Below are positions 34,951 through 45,719 of a stretch of DNA of 64,000 nucleotides, one piece after another. Each line of letters starts with the position of its first letter. Within the stretch, counting starts at the first letter, position 1. The stretch covers positions 1 through 64,000 of the forward strand of contig NZ_JAUYAF010000041.1 of assembly GCF_030693625.1 (NCBI RefSeq), given 5' to 3'. The notes under the pieces are model-generated. The model did no database searches and had not been told where the DNA came from. It saw only the letters and a list, made by a program, of their open reading frames with translations. This DNA comes from Phenylobacterium sp. GTDB taxonomy: Bacteria; Pseudomonadota; Alphaproteobacteria; Caulobacterales; Caulobacteraceae. The position numbers and the translations under genes were made by a program.

Positions 34951-37020
34951 TTATTTCCCCGTCAGCTCCTTCACCAGGGCCGCCTGGCCGTAGACTTTTT
35001 CCAGGGCCTCCGTGGCCGCTGAGGTGGCCACCACCACCGTGCGGTTGATCGTGCCGTCGTAGCCGTAGTTGCCGCCGAGGGAGTGGATGTTGCCGTCGAA
35101 GGCGGCGCCCAGGATCTCGGCCTTGGCGTTCAGCACCGGCGAGCCGGAGTTGCCGCCGATGATGTCGTTGGTGGTGACGAAGTTGTACACCGTGGCCGGG
35201 TTCAGCCGGTCCTTGGCGGCCACCCAGCGGGGGGCGAGCTGGAAGGGCTCGGCGCCCGTCGCGCGGTCATAGAGGCCGGCGAAGGTGGTGAAGGGCGGGA
35301 TGGTCACGCCGCGGTGGGTCCAGCCGGCGACCTTTCCGTAGGACAGGCGCAGGGTGAAGGTCGCGTCGGGATAGACCGCGTCGCCATAGGCGGCGAACTT
35401 GGCCCGGGCGATGCGCTCGGCGGCGCGGTCGGTGGGGCCGCTGACCTCGGTCTCCCAGGCGGTGCGGACCTCGCGGGCGGCGGGGTCGATCCGCAGGGCG
35501 AGCTGGATCATGGGATCGGTCGACGCCAGGATGGCGGGCAGGCCGCCGTCCCAGAGGCGCTTGCGCTCGGCGGGGTCGGCGAGCTTGGTCCCGGCCACCA
35601 GACGGGCGGCCATGGCCTCGGGGCTCTCCTTGCCCAGCAGCTGCTTCACCGCCGCGTCGTCGACGGTGAGATACTCGCGGGTGTTGGACAGCCAGAAGCC
35701 GAGATAGAGCTGCTCCAGGGCGGCGTCCACCGGCTGTTCGTCGAGGATCTGCTTGGCCATGAGGGCCAGGCCCGCATCGCCGTATTCCGGCAGGCGCTCG
35801 GCCGAGGGCTTGGCGCGTTCCTGCCCGGCGCGGACCAGTTCGCGGGCGAACAGGAAGAGCTCCGACAGCGATCCGGCGCCGCTTTCCAGCTGGCGCAGGC
35901 GCAGGAAGCGGTCGGCATAGGGGCCCTGGACCTTGGCGATCTCGCCCCAGGGGTCGCCGATGTCGGCGGCCAGCTTGGGATCGGCGGCGACCTTGGCGCG
36001 CAGCTCGGCCTCGGCGGCGCGCTTGGCCTCCATGAAGGCCGGGTCGTTGAGGGCGAACTGGCGGCCGTAGAAGACCTTAAAGCTGTTCTCGACCCCGAAC
36101 AGGGGATCGGTGGCGATACGCTTGGATTCCGCGTCGCGCTCACCAAAGGCGATCAGCCGGCCGCGCAGTTCCGAGCGCTGCAGCTGACCGATGGGCAGGG
36201 CCAGGTCGCGCTGGGTCTGCAGCTGGGCGACCGTCAGCATGCGGTCGGTGCCGCCGGGATTGCCGGACACGAAGGTGACCTCGCCGTCCTTGGGGGCCCG
36301 GCTCTGCCAGATCAGGTGCTGGGGCGAGGCGATGGGCTTGCCGTTCTCGTACAGGCGCAAGAAGGCGGTATCGAGGTTGAAGCGCGGGAAGTTGAAATTG
36401 TCCGGGTCGCCGCCGAAGAAGGCCGTCGCGATCTCCGGGGCGAAGACCAGGCGGACGTCGGAGTATTTGCGGTACTTGTAGAGCTTGTACTGGCCGCCCC
36501 GGTAGAGGGTGACCAGCTGGCAGCGGACGGCCTCGTCATTGCCGCAGGCGGCGGTCTCGGCCGCGCCCTTGGCGGCGTCGCGCGCCTTGACGAAATCGAG
36601 CCCGGTCTTGCCGGCGGTGGCCTTGCCGATGTCGCCGGTGAGGTCGGTGATGGAGACCAGGACCTCGGCCTGCATGCCGGCGCACTTCTTCTCCTCGGTC
36701 CGGGCGGTGGTGAGGAAGCCGTCCTTCACATAGTCGGTCTTGCCGTCCGACAGGCTCTGGACGCAGTCGACGACGCAGTGGTGGTTGGTGAAGACCAGGC
36801 CTTGCTTGGACACCAGGGAGGCCGAGCAGCCGCTGGTGAGGCGCACGGAGGCGGCCTGGACGCGGTCGAGCCACTTCTGGTCGGTCTTGACGCCATAGGC
36901 CTGGGCCACCTTGGCGGCCGGGAAGTTGTCGAAGGTCCACATGCCTTCGTCGGCGAGGGCCGGGGCGGCGGAGAGGGCGATGGTGGCGGCGAGCGCGCCG
37001 CCCAAGGTCTGTCGAAGCAT
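34951..37020 (-). CDS. S46 family dipeptidyl-peptidase
   Basis: A 689-residue secreted serine peptidase; start at 37020 with a signal peptide (MLRQTLGGALAATIALSAAP, cleavage at ALA). The chymotrypsin-like triad is present: catalytic His in VFTNHHCVVD (~78), and Ser in IIGGNSGSPV near the C terminus. The start of the mature protein, GMWTFDNFP, is a family signature. S46 enzymes release dipeptides in the periplasm of bacteria that use peptides. The residue at the DPP7/DPP11 selectivity position appears to be Gly (AAFDGNIHS), which in known enzymes goes with hydrophobic rather than acidic P1 preference. Confidence 0.9.
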   Translation of the reverse strand: MLRQTLGGALAATIALSAAPALADEGMWTFDNFPAAKVAQAYGVKTDQKWLDRVQAASVRLTSGCSASLVSKQGLVFTNHHCVVDCVQSLSDGKTDYVKDGFLTTARTEEKKCAGMQAEVLVSITDLTGDIGKATAGKTGLDFVKARDAAKGAAETAACGNDEAVRCQLVTLYRGGQYKLYKYRKYSDVRLVFAPEIATAFFGGDPDNFNFPRFNLDTAFLRLYENGKPIASPQHLIWQSRAPKDGEVTFVSGNPGGTDRMLTVAQLQTQRDLALPIGQLQRSELRGRLIAFGERDAESKRIATDPLFGVENSFKVFYGRQFALNDPAFMEAKRAAEAELRAKVAADPKLAADIGDPWGEIAKVQGPYADRFLRLRQLESGAGSLSELFLFARELVRAGQERAKPSAERLPEYGDAGLALMAKQILDEQPVDAALEQLYLGFWLSNTREYLTVDDAAVKQLLGKESPEAMAARLVAGTKLADPAERKRLWDGGLPAILASTDPMIQLALRIDPAAREVRTAWETEVSGPTDRAAERIARAKFAAYGDAVYPDATFTLRLSYGKVAGWTHRGVTIPPFTTFAGLYDRATGAEPFQLAPRWVAAKDRLNPATVYNFVTTNDIIGGNSGSPVLNAKAEILGAAFDGNIHSLGGNYGYDGTINRTVVVATSAATEALEKVYGQAALVKELTGK

Positions 37021-37251
37021 GAACATCCCGATGAGGTTTCGCGAGCCACGGGGGAGGTCGCGGGGTGGCGATCCGTAACAATGTAACAGCCCCATGGCTA
37101 GGGGCTTTTGCGATCAATGGCTTAGCCGAGGTCCGGCTGGAAAGTTACTTATAATTCATGTGATTAGACCCCGAAAACCGCCGCCTTACAGGGTTTTAAC
37201 TAGGCTCCCGACGGTCCCGCGCACACATGCTGGCGCCGTTGGAGGGACGTC
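37021..37251. other. Divergent intergenic region upstream of ABC exporter
   Basis: The 231 bases between the S46 peptidase and the exporter operon hold no ORF. A 6-base inverted repeat AAAACC-N11-GGTTTT lies near 37175-37198 and a lower-GC stretch around 37141-37165 could contain a promoter, but I see no match to a named regulator site. Confidence 0.4.
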
Positions 37252-38394
37252 ATGTCACTGGCCCTGGCCACCCTGATCTATGAATGGCGCCGGTACATGG
37301 CCGCCGTGATCGCGCTGGCCTTTTCGGGCCTGCTGATCCTGGCCCAAGTCGGCATGTTCACCGGGATCGTCAAGGGCGCCACGGCCACCATCGACCGCTC
37401 CCGCGCCGATATCCTGGTGCTGGGCGCCAAGTCGGAAAGCCTGATCAATTCGGGTCCCTCGGGCCTGCCGCGCCGCATCCAGCCGCAGCTCTATCTGAAC
37501 CCCGACGTGGTGGAGGTGGCCAGCTTCGACGGCGACGGGGCCCGCTGGACCAACCGTCCACCCCCAGGGAAGAAGGCGGTCACCACCTTCGTCCAGGTCA
37601 ATATGGTCGACACCCGCCCCGGCGCGGTGACCCTGCCCACCGACTATTCCGAAACCGTCCGCGTCGCCCTGCAGGAGCCCTATGCGGTGGCCATCGACCG
37701 CAGCGCCCTGGCGCGGCTGGGGGTCAAGCCCGGCGACAGCGCCGCCCTGAACGGCAAGTCGGTGCATGTCCGCGCCATCCTGGAGGGCTATCCCGACATC
37801 AACCAGCCGTCCGTCGTGGTGTCGCGCGACACCATGCGTCTGCTGGGCATGGGGGAGAAGGGCGACAAGACCGGCCCGCTGATGGTGCGCATCAAGGACC
37901 CGGCCCAGGCCGAAGTGGTGCGCGACACCCTGAACGCCAACGCCGACGGCGCCTATCGCGCGTGGACCCGCGACGAGCTTTCCAAGGCCAATGAGGGCGC
38001 CCTGATGAAGGAGCAGATCATCGGGGTGATGCTGGGCTTCTCGGTGTTCCTGGGCTTCCTGATCGGGGTGGGGATCACCTCCCAGACCCTGCGCGGGGCG
38101 ATCCTGGCCAATATCAAGGAATTCGCCAGCCTGCGGGCGCTGGGAGTCTCCATGCCTTCGCTGCGCCTGATCGTGGTGGAGCTGTCCTTCTGGGTGGGGA
38201 TCGTGGGACTCGCGGCCACCGCCCTGCTGACCTTCGGCATCTCGCTGCTGGCCAAGAGCGCCGGCCTGCCCATGGGCTTCCCCATCGGCTGGATCACCGG
38301 GGTCGCCATCCTGCTGATGCTGATCTCCATGGCCTCGGGCCTGATGGCCATGGGCATCCTGAAGAAGAGCCAACCCGCGGACCTGCTGCGATGA
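37252..38394 (+). CDS. ABC transporter permease, DevC/FtsX-like
   Basis: A 380-residue permease. One membrane helix at the N terminus (AVIALAFSGLLILAQVGMF), a large periplasmic MacB-type domain (residues ~40-260) and three C-terminal helices (FSVFLGFLIGVGITSQTL; WVGIVGLAATALLTFGISL; ILLMLISMASGLMAM) give the four-helix FtsX layout. Its neighbours are the matching ATPase and a periplasmic adaptor, the DevCBA order inferred for glycolipid and other lipid exporters. It overlaps the ATPase gene by four bases. Substrate unknown. Confidence 0.85.
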   Translation: MSLALATLIYEWRRYMAAVIALAFSGLLILAQVGMFTGIVKGATATIDRSRADILVLGAKSESLINSGPSGLPRRIQPQLYLNPDVVEVASFDGDGARWTNRPPPGKKAVTTFVQVNMVDTRPGAVTLPTDYSETVRVALQEPYAVAIDRSALARLGVKPGDSAALNGKSVHVRAILEGYPDINQPSVVVSRDTMRLLGMGEKGDKTGPLMVRIKDPAQAEVVRDTLNANADGAYRAWTRDELSKANEGALMKEQIIGVMLGFSVFLGFLIGVGITSQTLRGAILANIKEFASLRALGVSMPSLRLIVVELSFWVGIVGLAATALLTFGISLLAKSAGLPMGFPIGWITGVAILLMLISMASGLMAMGILKKSQPADLLR

Positions 38395-39146
38395 GCCAGA
38401 CCTCCGGTATCCCCGGCGCCCACGCCCTGGTGGCCAAGGGCCTGACCAAGCGGTTCAAGACCGGCCGCACCCATATCGAGGTGCTGAAGGCCGTCGATTT
38501 CGACGCCCTGCACGGCGACGTGACCATGGTCATGGGGCCTTCGGGTTCGGGCAAGTCGACCCTGGTGGCGACCCTGTCAGGCCTGCTGAAACCCGACGAG
38601 GGGTCGGTGAGCGCCATGGGCGAGAACCTGTGGAAGCTGCGCCCCGGCCAGATCGACAGGTTCCGCCTGGACCACTGCGGCTTCATCTTCCAGGGCTTCA
38701 ACCTGTTCGGCGCGCTGTCGGCCCTGCAGCAGGTGACCATCATCCTGAAGTACAAGGGCTTCGCGCCGGCCGAGGCCCGCGCCCGAGCCGAGATCGCGCT
38801 GGCCGAGGTGGGTCTTTCCAAGCGCATGCACCAGCGCCCCTCCGAACTGTCCGGCGGCGAGAAGCAGCGGGTGGCCATCGCGCGCGCCCTGGCCAAGGAG
38901 CCGCATCTGCTGTTCGCCGACGAGCCCACCAGCGCGCTGGACGGCGAGAACGGCCAGATCGTCATCCAGCTTCTGCAGCGGGCGGCCAAGAGCCACGGCG
39001 CCGCGGTGATCTGCGTGACCCACGACCCGCGGCTGGAAGCCTATGCCGACCGCATCATCCACATCGAGGACGGGGCCATTCTGGACGACCGGCGCACGAC
39101 GCCGGAGCCCAGCGCGGCCAAGACCCCTGAGCTCATCGGAGCCTAA
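38391..39146 (+). CDS. ABC transporter ATP-binding protein, DevA/LolD-like
   Basis: A 251-residue ABC ATPase with Walker A GPSGSGKSTL (~residue 48), signature LSGGEKQRVAIARA (~149), Walker B LLFADEPTSALDG and the H-loop CVTHDPR. It belongs to the MacB/LolD/DevA group that drives lipid or macrolide export with an FtsX-type permease. Start codon overlaps the permease stop (ATGA) and it ends five bases before the adaptor. All motifs are intact. Confidence 0.9.
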   Translation: MSQTSGIPGAHALVAKGLTKRFKTGRTHIEVLKAVDFDALHGDVTMVMGPSGSGKSTLVATLSGLLKPDEGSVSAMGENLWKLRPGQIDRFRLDHCGFIFQGFNLFGALSALQQVTIILKYKGFAPAEARARAEIALAEVGLSKRMHQRPSELSGGEKQRVAIARALAKEPHLLFADEPTSALDGENGQIVIQLLQRAAKSHGAAVICVTHDPRLEAYADRIIHIEDGAILDDRRTTPEPSAAKTPELIGA

Positions 39147-39150
39147 GACC

Positions 39151-40110
39151 ATGTTCGCCTTCCTCCGCCGCCACGTCGTCTGGGCCGTGGTTCTTGTGCT
39201 CGGTCTCGCCGTCGCCGGCGGGCTCCTGCTGAACAGCCAGGCCAAGGCCCAGAAGGCGGAAGCGGCCAAGGTCGCCGCCGCCAAGGCGCCCAAGAGCCCC
39301 TTCGTCGCCATCGCCAACGGCAAGGCCGACGTCGAGGGCGGCATGATCCAGGTGGCCGCGCGCCGCGCCGGGATCGTGCGCGAGGTGCTGGTGAGCGAGG
39401 GCGACCGCGTCACCAAGGGCCAGGTCCTGGCCCGCCAGGAGGACGATCAACCGCGGCTGGCCGCCGCCCAGGCCGCCGCCGCCGTGCGCCAGGCCCGCGC
39501 CCAGATGGCGATGACCCAGGTGCAGCTCTCCACCGCCCAGCGCGAGCGGGCCCGGCTGCAGGGCCTGGTGGCCACCAACTTCGTGGCCGGCCAGCGGCTG
39601 GACCAGGCGCAGGACAGGATCGCCGAGGCCCAGGCCACCCTAGAAGCCCAGCGCGCCTCCGTCGCCACCGCCCAGGCGGCCCTCGCACAGGCCCGCTACG
39701 AGCAGGAGCAAACCATCATCCGCGCCCCGGCCGACGGTCGCATCGCGCGGCGCTACGCCAATCCGGGCGCCGGCGCCTCGACCCTGAACGTGTCGACCAT
39801 GTTCGACCTGGAGCCCGTCGCGCCGCACATCGTGCGCGCCGAGATCGCCGAGGGCGCCCTGCCCTTTGTCCGCATCGGCCAGGCGGTGCAGATCGCGCCT
39901 GAGAGCGACCCCACCAAGGTCTATCGCGGCACGGTGCTGCGCCAGGCCGCGGTGTTCGGCGCCCGTAAGCTGGTCTCCGACGACCCCACCGAACGCACCG
40001 ACGACCGGGTCGTCGAGGTGGTGGTGAGCGCCGACAACGCCCCGTTCCTGATCGGCCAGCGGGTGCTGGTGAAGTTCCTGCGCGGGACGGAGATGGCGTC
40101 GGCGAACTAG
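39151..40110 (+). CDS. HlyD/DevB-type periplasmic adaptor
   Basis: A 319-residue membrane-fusion protein. One N-terminal membrane anchor (HVVWAVVLVLGLAVAGGLLL), a lipoyl-like half motif (QVAARRAGIVREVLVSEGDRV), a long coiled-coil hairpin (residues ~95-190, rich in Ala/Gln/Arg, e.g. RARAQMAMTQVQLSTAQR) and the returning lipoyl half (IIRAPADGRIARRY) are all seen. It should link the inner-membrane DevCA-like transporter to an outer-membrane exit. No TolC gene is adjacent. Third gene of the operon. Confidence 0.87.
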   Translation: MFAFLRRHVVWAVVLVLGLAVAGGLLLNSQAKAQKAEAAKVAAAKAPKSPFVAIANGKADVEGGMIQVAARRAGIVREVLVSEGDRVTKGQVLARQEDDQPRLAAAQAAAAVRQARAQMAMTQVQLSTAQRERARLQGLVATNFVAGQRLDQAQDRIAEAQATLEAQRASVATAQAALAQARYEQEQTIIRAPADGRIARRYANPGAGASTLNVSTMFDLEPVAPHIVRAEIAEGALPFVRIGQAVQIAPESDPTKVYRGTVLRQAAVFGARKLVSDDPTERTDDRVVEVVVSADNAPFLIGQRVLVKFLRGTEMASAN

Positions 40111-40121
40111 GATCGGTAGCG

Positions 40122-40149
40122 TTGGCATAGGCCTTGGCATAGGCTATGC
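40122..40149. promoter_or_regulatory. vapBC operator and promoter region
   Basis: Two tandem copies of TTGGCATAGGC (40122-40132 and 40134-40144) and an overlapping palindrome GCATAG-G-CTATGC (40137-40149) lie directly before vapB. Toxin-antitoxin operons are usually autorepressed by such sites. The TTGGCA in each repeat could serve as a -35 element. The palindrome overlaps the first possible ATG (40146), which favours translation from ATG 40158. Confidence 0.55.
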
Positions 40150-40391
40150 GTAGCGCCATGACCGTCCATCGCCACGTCAAGCTGTTCAAGAATGGGCGCA
40201 ACCAGGCCGTCCGTATTCCCCGTGAGTTCGAGTTGCCGGGGGAAGACGCCATCATGCACCGGGACGGCGATCGGCTGATCATCGAGATCGCGCCGCCGAA
40301 GTCTTTGCTCGCCGTCCTGGCCGGGCTGTCGTCCCTGGACGAGGACTTCCCGCAGATCGACGATCCGGTCCCGGACGCCGTCGATCTCTGA
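40146..40391 (+). CDS. vapB: VapB-type antitoxin (AbrB/SpoVT-like)
   Basis: An 81-residue antitoxin. The N-terminal 45 residues form a swapped-hairpin DNA-binding domain (KLFKNGRNQAVRIPREFELPGE), and the C-terminal part (SSLDEDFPQIDDPVPD) is the acidic segment that wraps the toxin. Two ATG codons are possible: 40146 and 40158 (MTVHRHVKLF); the second would leave a palindromic operator clear. Its stop overlaps the toxin start by one base (TGATG). It neutralises VapC and represses its own promoter. Confidence 0.87.
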   Translation: MRSAMTVHRHVKLFKNGRNQAVRIPREFELPGEDAIMHRDGDRLIIEIAPPKSLLAVLAGLSSLDEDFPQIDDPVPDAVDL

Positions 40392-40789
40392 TGCGGAGCC
40401 TGCTGGACACCAACATCCTCTCTGATCTCGTCCGCAATCCTCAGGGACGGATCGCCGCGCGGATCGCCGAGGTCGGCGAAGACGCCATCTGCACCAGCGT
40501 GATCGTGGCGGCCGAGCTTCGGTTTGGCGCCGCCAAGAAGGGTTCGGAGCGTTTGACAACCCAACTCGAAATGGTCCTGGGCGCCCTCGATATTCTGCCA
40601 TTTGAAGCCCCCGCCGACAGAGCTTACGGCGAACTGCGCGCACGGCTCGAAGCGGCGGGAACCCCCATCGGTGGCAATGACATGCTGATCGCCGCCCATG
40701 CGATTTCGTTGGGCCACGTCCTCATCACCGACAACGAAGGCGAGTTCGGCAGGGTCAGCGGACTGACGTTGGTGAATTGGCTTCGCTGA
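40391..40789 (+). CDS. vapC: VapC-type PIN-domain toxin
   Basis: A 132-residue PIN-domain ribonuclease. The acidic active-site residues are present in LLDTNILSD (Asp5), VAAELRFGA (Glu), GNDMLIAAHA (Asp) and TDNEGEF, all as in VapC toxins that cut tRNA or 23S rRNA loops. Intact start and stop suggest a functional pair. It lies directly after the ABC exporter operon with no apparent functional connection, and it ends 31 bases before the convergent hybrid kinase gene. Confidence 0.9.
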   Translation: MRSLLDTNILSDLVRNPQGRIAARIAEVGEDAICTSVIVAAELRFGAAKKGSERLTTQLEMVLGALDILPFEAPADRAYGELRARLEAAGTPIGGNDMLIAAHAISLGHVLITDNEGEFGRVSGLTLVNWLR

Positions 40790-40819
40790 GGCTTTCGCCC
40801 TTCGCGAGGAGGACCACCC

Positions 40820-42895
<2,076 letters not shown>

Positions 42896-43088
42896 GTCGA
42901 CGCCCGGCACTGCAACATCCTGAACTAACCCTAAACTGGGGGTCGCCAAGGAACCGTTAAGCACAGAGGATATTCCAAAATCCGAACCGCGGCGCCAACC
43001 GTCCCGGGCACAGGCGGCGGCTTGACCTCGTCTCTCCCGCGCCGCACAAACCGCGCGAAATCCTGACCCTCTTTCTGGAGAGACTTCC

Positions 43089-43994
43089 ATGGCGGACATC
43101 CGCTTCGACGGCAAAGTGGCGATCGTCACCGGCGCGGGCGGCGGCCTGGGCAAGCAGCATGCGCTGGAGCTGGCGCGTCGCGGGGCCAAGGTCGTCGTCA
43201 ACGACCTGGGCGGCTCGATGGACGGTTCGGGCGGCTCGTCCGCCGCCGCCGACGCCGTGGTCGAAGAGATCAAGGCCCTGGGCGGCGAAGCCATCTCCAA
43301 CGGTTCGTCGGTCACCGACGACGCCGGCGTCGCCCACATGGTCAAGCAGACCATGGACCAGTGGGGCCGCATCGACGTGCTGATCGCCAACGCCGGCATC
43401 CTGCGCGACAAGAGCTTCGCCAAGATGACCATGGAAGACTTCGAGCTGGTGCTGAACGTCCACCTGATGGGCACAGTCAAGCCGACCAAGGCCGTCTGGG
43501 AGATCATGCGCGAGCAGAACTACGGCCGCATCGTCGTGACCACCTCGTCGTCAGGCATGTACGGCAACTTCGGCCAGTCCAACTACGGCGCCGCCAAGCT
43601 GGGCATCATCGGGTTCATGAACACGATCCGCCTCGAGGGCCAGAAGAACAACATCCACATCAACGCCATCAGCCCGGTCGCCGCCACGCGCATGACCGAG
43701 AACCTGATGCCCCCCGCTATCCTGGAAAAGCTGAAGCCGGAATATGTGACGCCGGGCGTCGTCTACCTGGCCTCGGAGGAAGCCCCCACCGGCGCGATCC
43801 TGACCGCCGGCGCGGGCGCCTTCGCGCTCACCCGCCTCTATGAAACCGAGGGCGTCTACCTCGGCGAGGGCGGGCTGTCGGTGGAAGAGGTGCGCGACAA
43901 CTGGTCCAAGATCTCCGATCCGGCCGGCCAGCAGGCCTATCTGAACGGCGGCGAGCAGAGCGGGAAGTTCTTCCGCAAGATGCAGGGCGGCTAG
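43089..43994 (+). CDS. SDR, (3R)-hydroxyacyl-CoA dehydrogenase-like
   Basis: A 301-residue short-chain dehydrogenase with ATG 43089 after GGAGAGAC. The cofactor motif TGAGGGLGKQHA and the catalytic YGAAK (Tyr ~165) with Ser upstream are intact. The insertion GGSMDGSGGSSAAADAVVEEIK resembles the dehydrogenase half of peroxisomal multifunctional enzyme 2 (HSD17B4), which oxidises 3R-hydroxyacyl-CoA. A hydratase partner is not encoded next to it, although MaoC-type hydratases occur at 56.8-57.8 kb. Followed by a hairpin terminator. Confidence 0.86.
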   Translation: MADIRFDGKVAIVTGAGGGLGKQHALELARRGAKVVVNDLGGSMDGSGGSSAAADAVVEEIKALGGEAISNGSSVTDDAGVAHMVKQTMDQWGRIDVLIANAGILRDKSFAKMTMEDFELVLNVHLMGTVKPTKAVWEIMREQNYGRIVVTTSSSGMYGNFGQSNYGAAKLGIIGFMNTIRLEGQKNNIHINAISPVAATRMTENLMPPAILEKLKPEYVTPGVVYLASEEAPTGAILTAGAGAFALTRLYETEGVYLGEGGLSVEEVRDNWSKISDPAGQQAYLNGGEQSGKFFRKMQGG

Positions 43995-44020
43995 GGTCAC
44001 ACCCCACCGCGTTCGATCTC

Positions 44021-44050
44021 GGGGCGGCTCCAGCAGGGGCCGCCCTTTTT
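44021..44050 (+). terminator. Rho-independent terminator
   Basis: GGGCGGC (44022-44028) and GCCGCCC (44039-44045) form a GC-rich stem followed directly by TTTTT at 44046-44050, 27 bases after the stop of the SDR gene. Confidence 0.8.
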
Positions 44051-44152
44051 CGTTGCACTGATTTCGCTTGCTCCACCCTGCCTAATCGCGCGTAACCTGG
44101 GGGTATGCACGCCCCCGCAAGAGCGGCGATCCATCAGGAACAGGGACCTTAC

Positions 44153-45577
44153 ATGAGCGACTCTTCGGTGGTGAGCGCGCGGCGCCTGCCGCTCTCCACG
44201 GCCATGGCCTTCGCGGCCACCAGCCTGCCCATCTCCGCCGTCGCCATCGCCATCTCGGTCTACCTGCCCCGCCACTATGCGAGCCACCTCGGCATCGACC
44301 TGGCCCTGGTGGGGGCGGCCTTCTTCATCGTGCGCATGATCGACATCCCGGTGGACGGCCTGCTGGGCTGGACCATGGACAAGACCCGGACGCGCTGGGG
44401 CCGATACCGGGTCTGGACGATCCTCGGGGCGCCGGTGCTGATGGCCGGCATCTACTTCCTGTTCATGCCGCCGGAGGGCGTGGGACGAACCTATCTGATC
44501 GTGTGCCTGCTGGTGATGTACCTGGGCAACTCGATCCTGGCCCTGTCGCACGCGGCCTGGGCCGCGACGCTCGCCCCTCACTATGACGACCGCTCGCGGC
44601 TGTTCGGCATCATGACCGCCATCGGCGTCCTGGGGGCGGCCTCGATCCTGGCCATTCCGATCATCAACGAGGCCCGCGGTGCGTCGGATGCCGGCAACAT
44701 CTCCACCATGGGCTGGTTCATCTTCGTGCTGACCCCGATCGCCACGGCTCTGGTGATCTGGCGCACGCCCGAGAAGATCGCGCCCGAGGTTCCCGGCCAC
44801 GCCTTCCGCCTGCGCGACTACGGCGCCCTGATCACCCGCCCCTCGTTCCTGCGCATCCTGCTGGCCGACCTGTGCCTGTCGCTCGGCCCGGGCTGGATGA
44901 GCGCGCTGTACCTGTTCTTCTTCACCGACAGCCGCGGGTTCACCACCGGCCAGGCGAGCATCCTGCTGGCGGTCTACATCCTGGCCGGGTTCGCCGGCGC
45001 GCCGCTGATGGGGCGGCTGGCCACCAAGATCTCCAAGCACCGCGCGGTGATGGTGGCCACCACGGTCTATTCCCTGGTGCTGATCTCGCTGATGGCGATC
45101 CCGCAGGGCAATATGCTGATCGGGGCGATCCCGATGTTCATGGCCGGCTTCATGGCCGCGGGCTTCAACGTCCTGACCCGCGCCATGACCGCCGACGTCG
45201 CCGACGAGGTGCGCCTGGAACAGGGCAAGGAGCGTTCGGGCCTGCTCTACGCCATCACCGTCATGACCACCAAGATCGCCGGCGCCTTCTCCATCGGCCT
45301 GACCTTCTGGGTGCTGTCCAAGGTGGGCTACCTGGCCGCCGACGGCGCGCAGAACACGCCCGAGGCGATCCATAACCTGGAGCTCGCCTATCTGATCGGG
45401 CCGGTGGTCTTCGTGATGCTGGGGGGCGCCTGCATGATCGGCTACAAGCTGGGAGCCGACCGCCACGCCGAAATCCGGGCCGAACTGGACGCCCGCGACG
45501 CCCTCTATGACGAGGCGCCTATCCTCGAGAGCGTGACCGGCGAGGCCGCGATCCCGACGCCGCCCCGGGCCGACTGA
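44153..45577 (+). CDS. GPH-type MFS symporter, copy 1 of 3
   Basis: A 474-residue twelve-helix transporter of the glycoside-pentoside-hexuronide (MelB-like, MFS_2) group. ATG 44153 (MSDSSVVSARRLPL) is taken over an ATG 16 codons upstream. The early signature WTMDKTRTRWGRYRVW (cytoplasmic loop 2-3 with basic residues) and the EGVGRT, GFAGAPLMGRL turns are typical. Copies 2 and 3 follow with similar length and shared blocks (e.g. SVYLPRHYASHLGI, TADVADEVRLEQGKERSGLLYA), so this is a tandem paralogue cluster. Substrate unknown. Confidence 0.86.
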   Translation: MSDSSVVSARRLPLSTAMAFAATSLPISAVAIAISVYLPRHYASHLGIDLALVGAAFFIVRMIDIPVDGLLGWTMDKTRTRWGRYRVWTILGAPVLMAGIYFLFMPPEGVGRTYLIVCLLVMYLGNSILALSHAAWAATLAPHYDDRSRLFGIMTAIGVLGAASILAIPIINEARGASDAGNISTMGWFIFVLTPIATALVIWRTPEKIAPEVPGHAFRLRDYGALITRPSFLRILLADLCLSLGPGWMSALYLFFFTDSRGFTTGQASILLAVYILAGFAGAPLMGRLATKISKHRAVMVATTVYSLVLISLMAIPQGNMLIGAIPMFMAGFMAAGFNVLTRAMTADVADEVRLEQGKERSGLLYAITVMTTKIAGAFSIGLTFWVLSKVGYLAADGAQNTPEAIHNLELAYLIGPVVFVMLGGACMIGYKLGADRHAEIRAELDARDALYDEAPILESVTGEAAIPTPPRAD

Positions 45578-45719
45578 CAGCTGCACGCGGCGCCGGTCGG
45601 AATCCCCGGCCGGCGCCCGCGAAACCGCTTGCTTCAGCACAGGTGATCAAGCGTAACCTACGCGCAAGACTCAAGCCTCCGACAAGTGTGTGCTGGGTGT
45701 GCGCGGAGGATTGCGAAAC

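Noticed and set aside
35083..37086. 667-codon plus-strand ORF
   Set aside because: Exactly antisense to the S46 peptidase, with Gly/Leu/Val/Asp/His composition typical of complementary-frame shadows.
40391..40789. VapBC as sign of a larger genomic island
   Set aside because: Codon and base composition are like the neighbours, and no integrase, tRNA junction or direct repeats flank the pair.
42896..43507. Upstream extension of the hybrid kinase frame (204 codons)
   Set aside because: Antisense to the SDR gene at 43089; the MASE1 helices begin right after the ATG at 42895.
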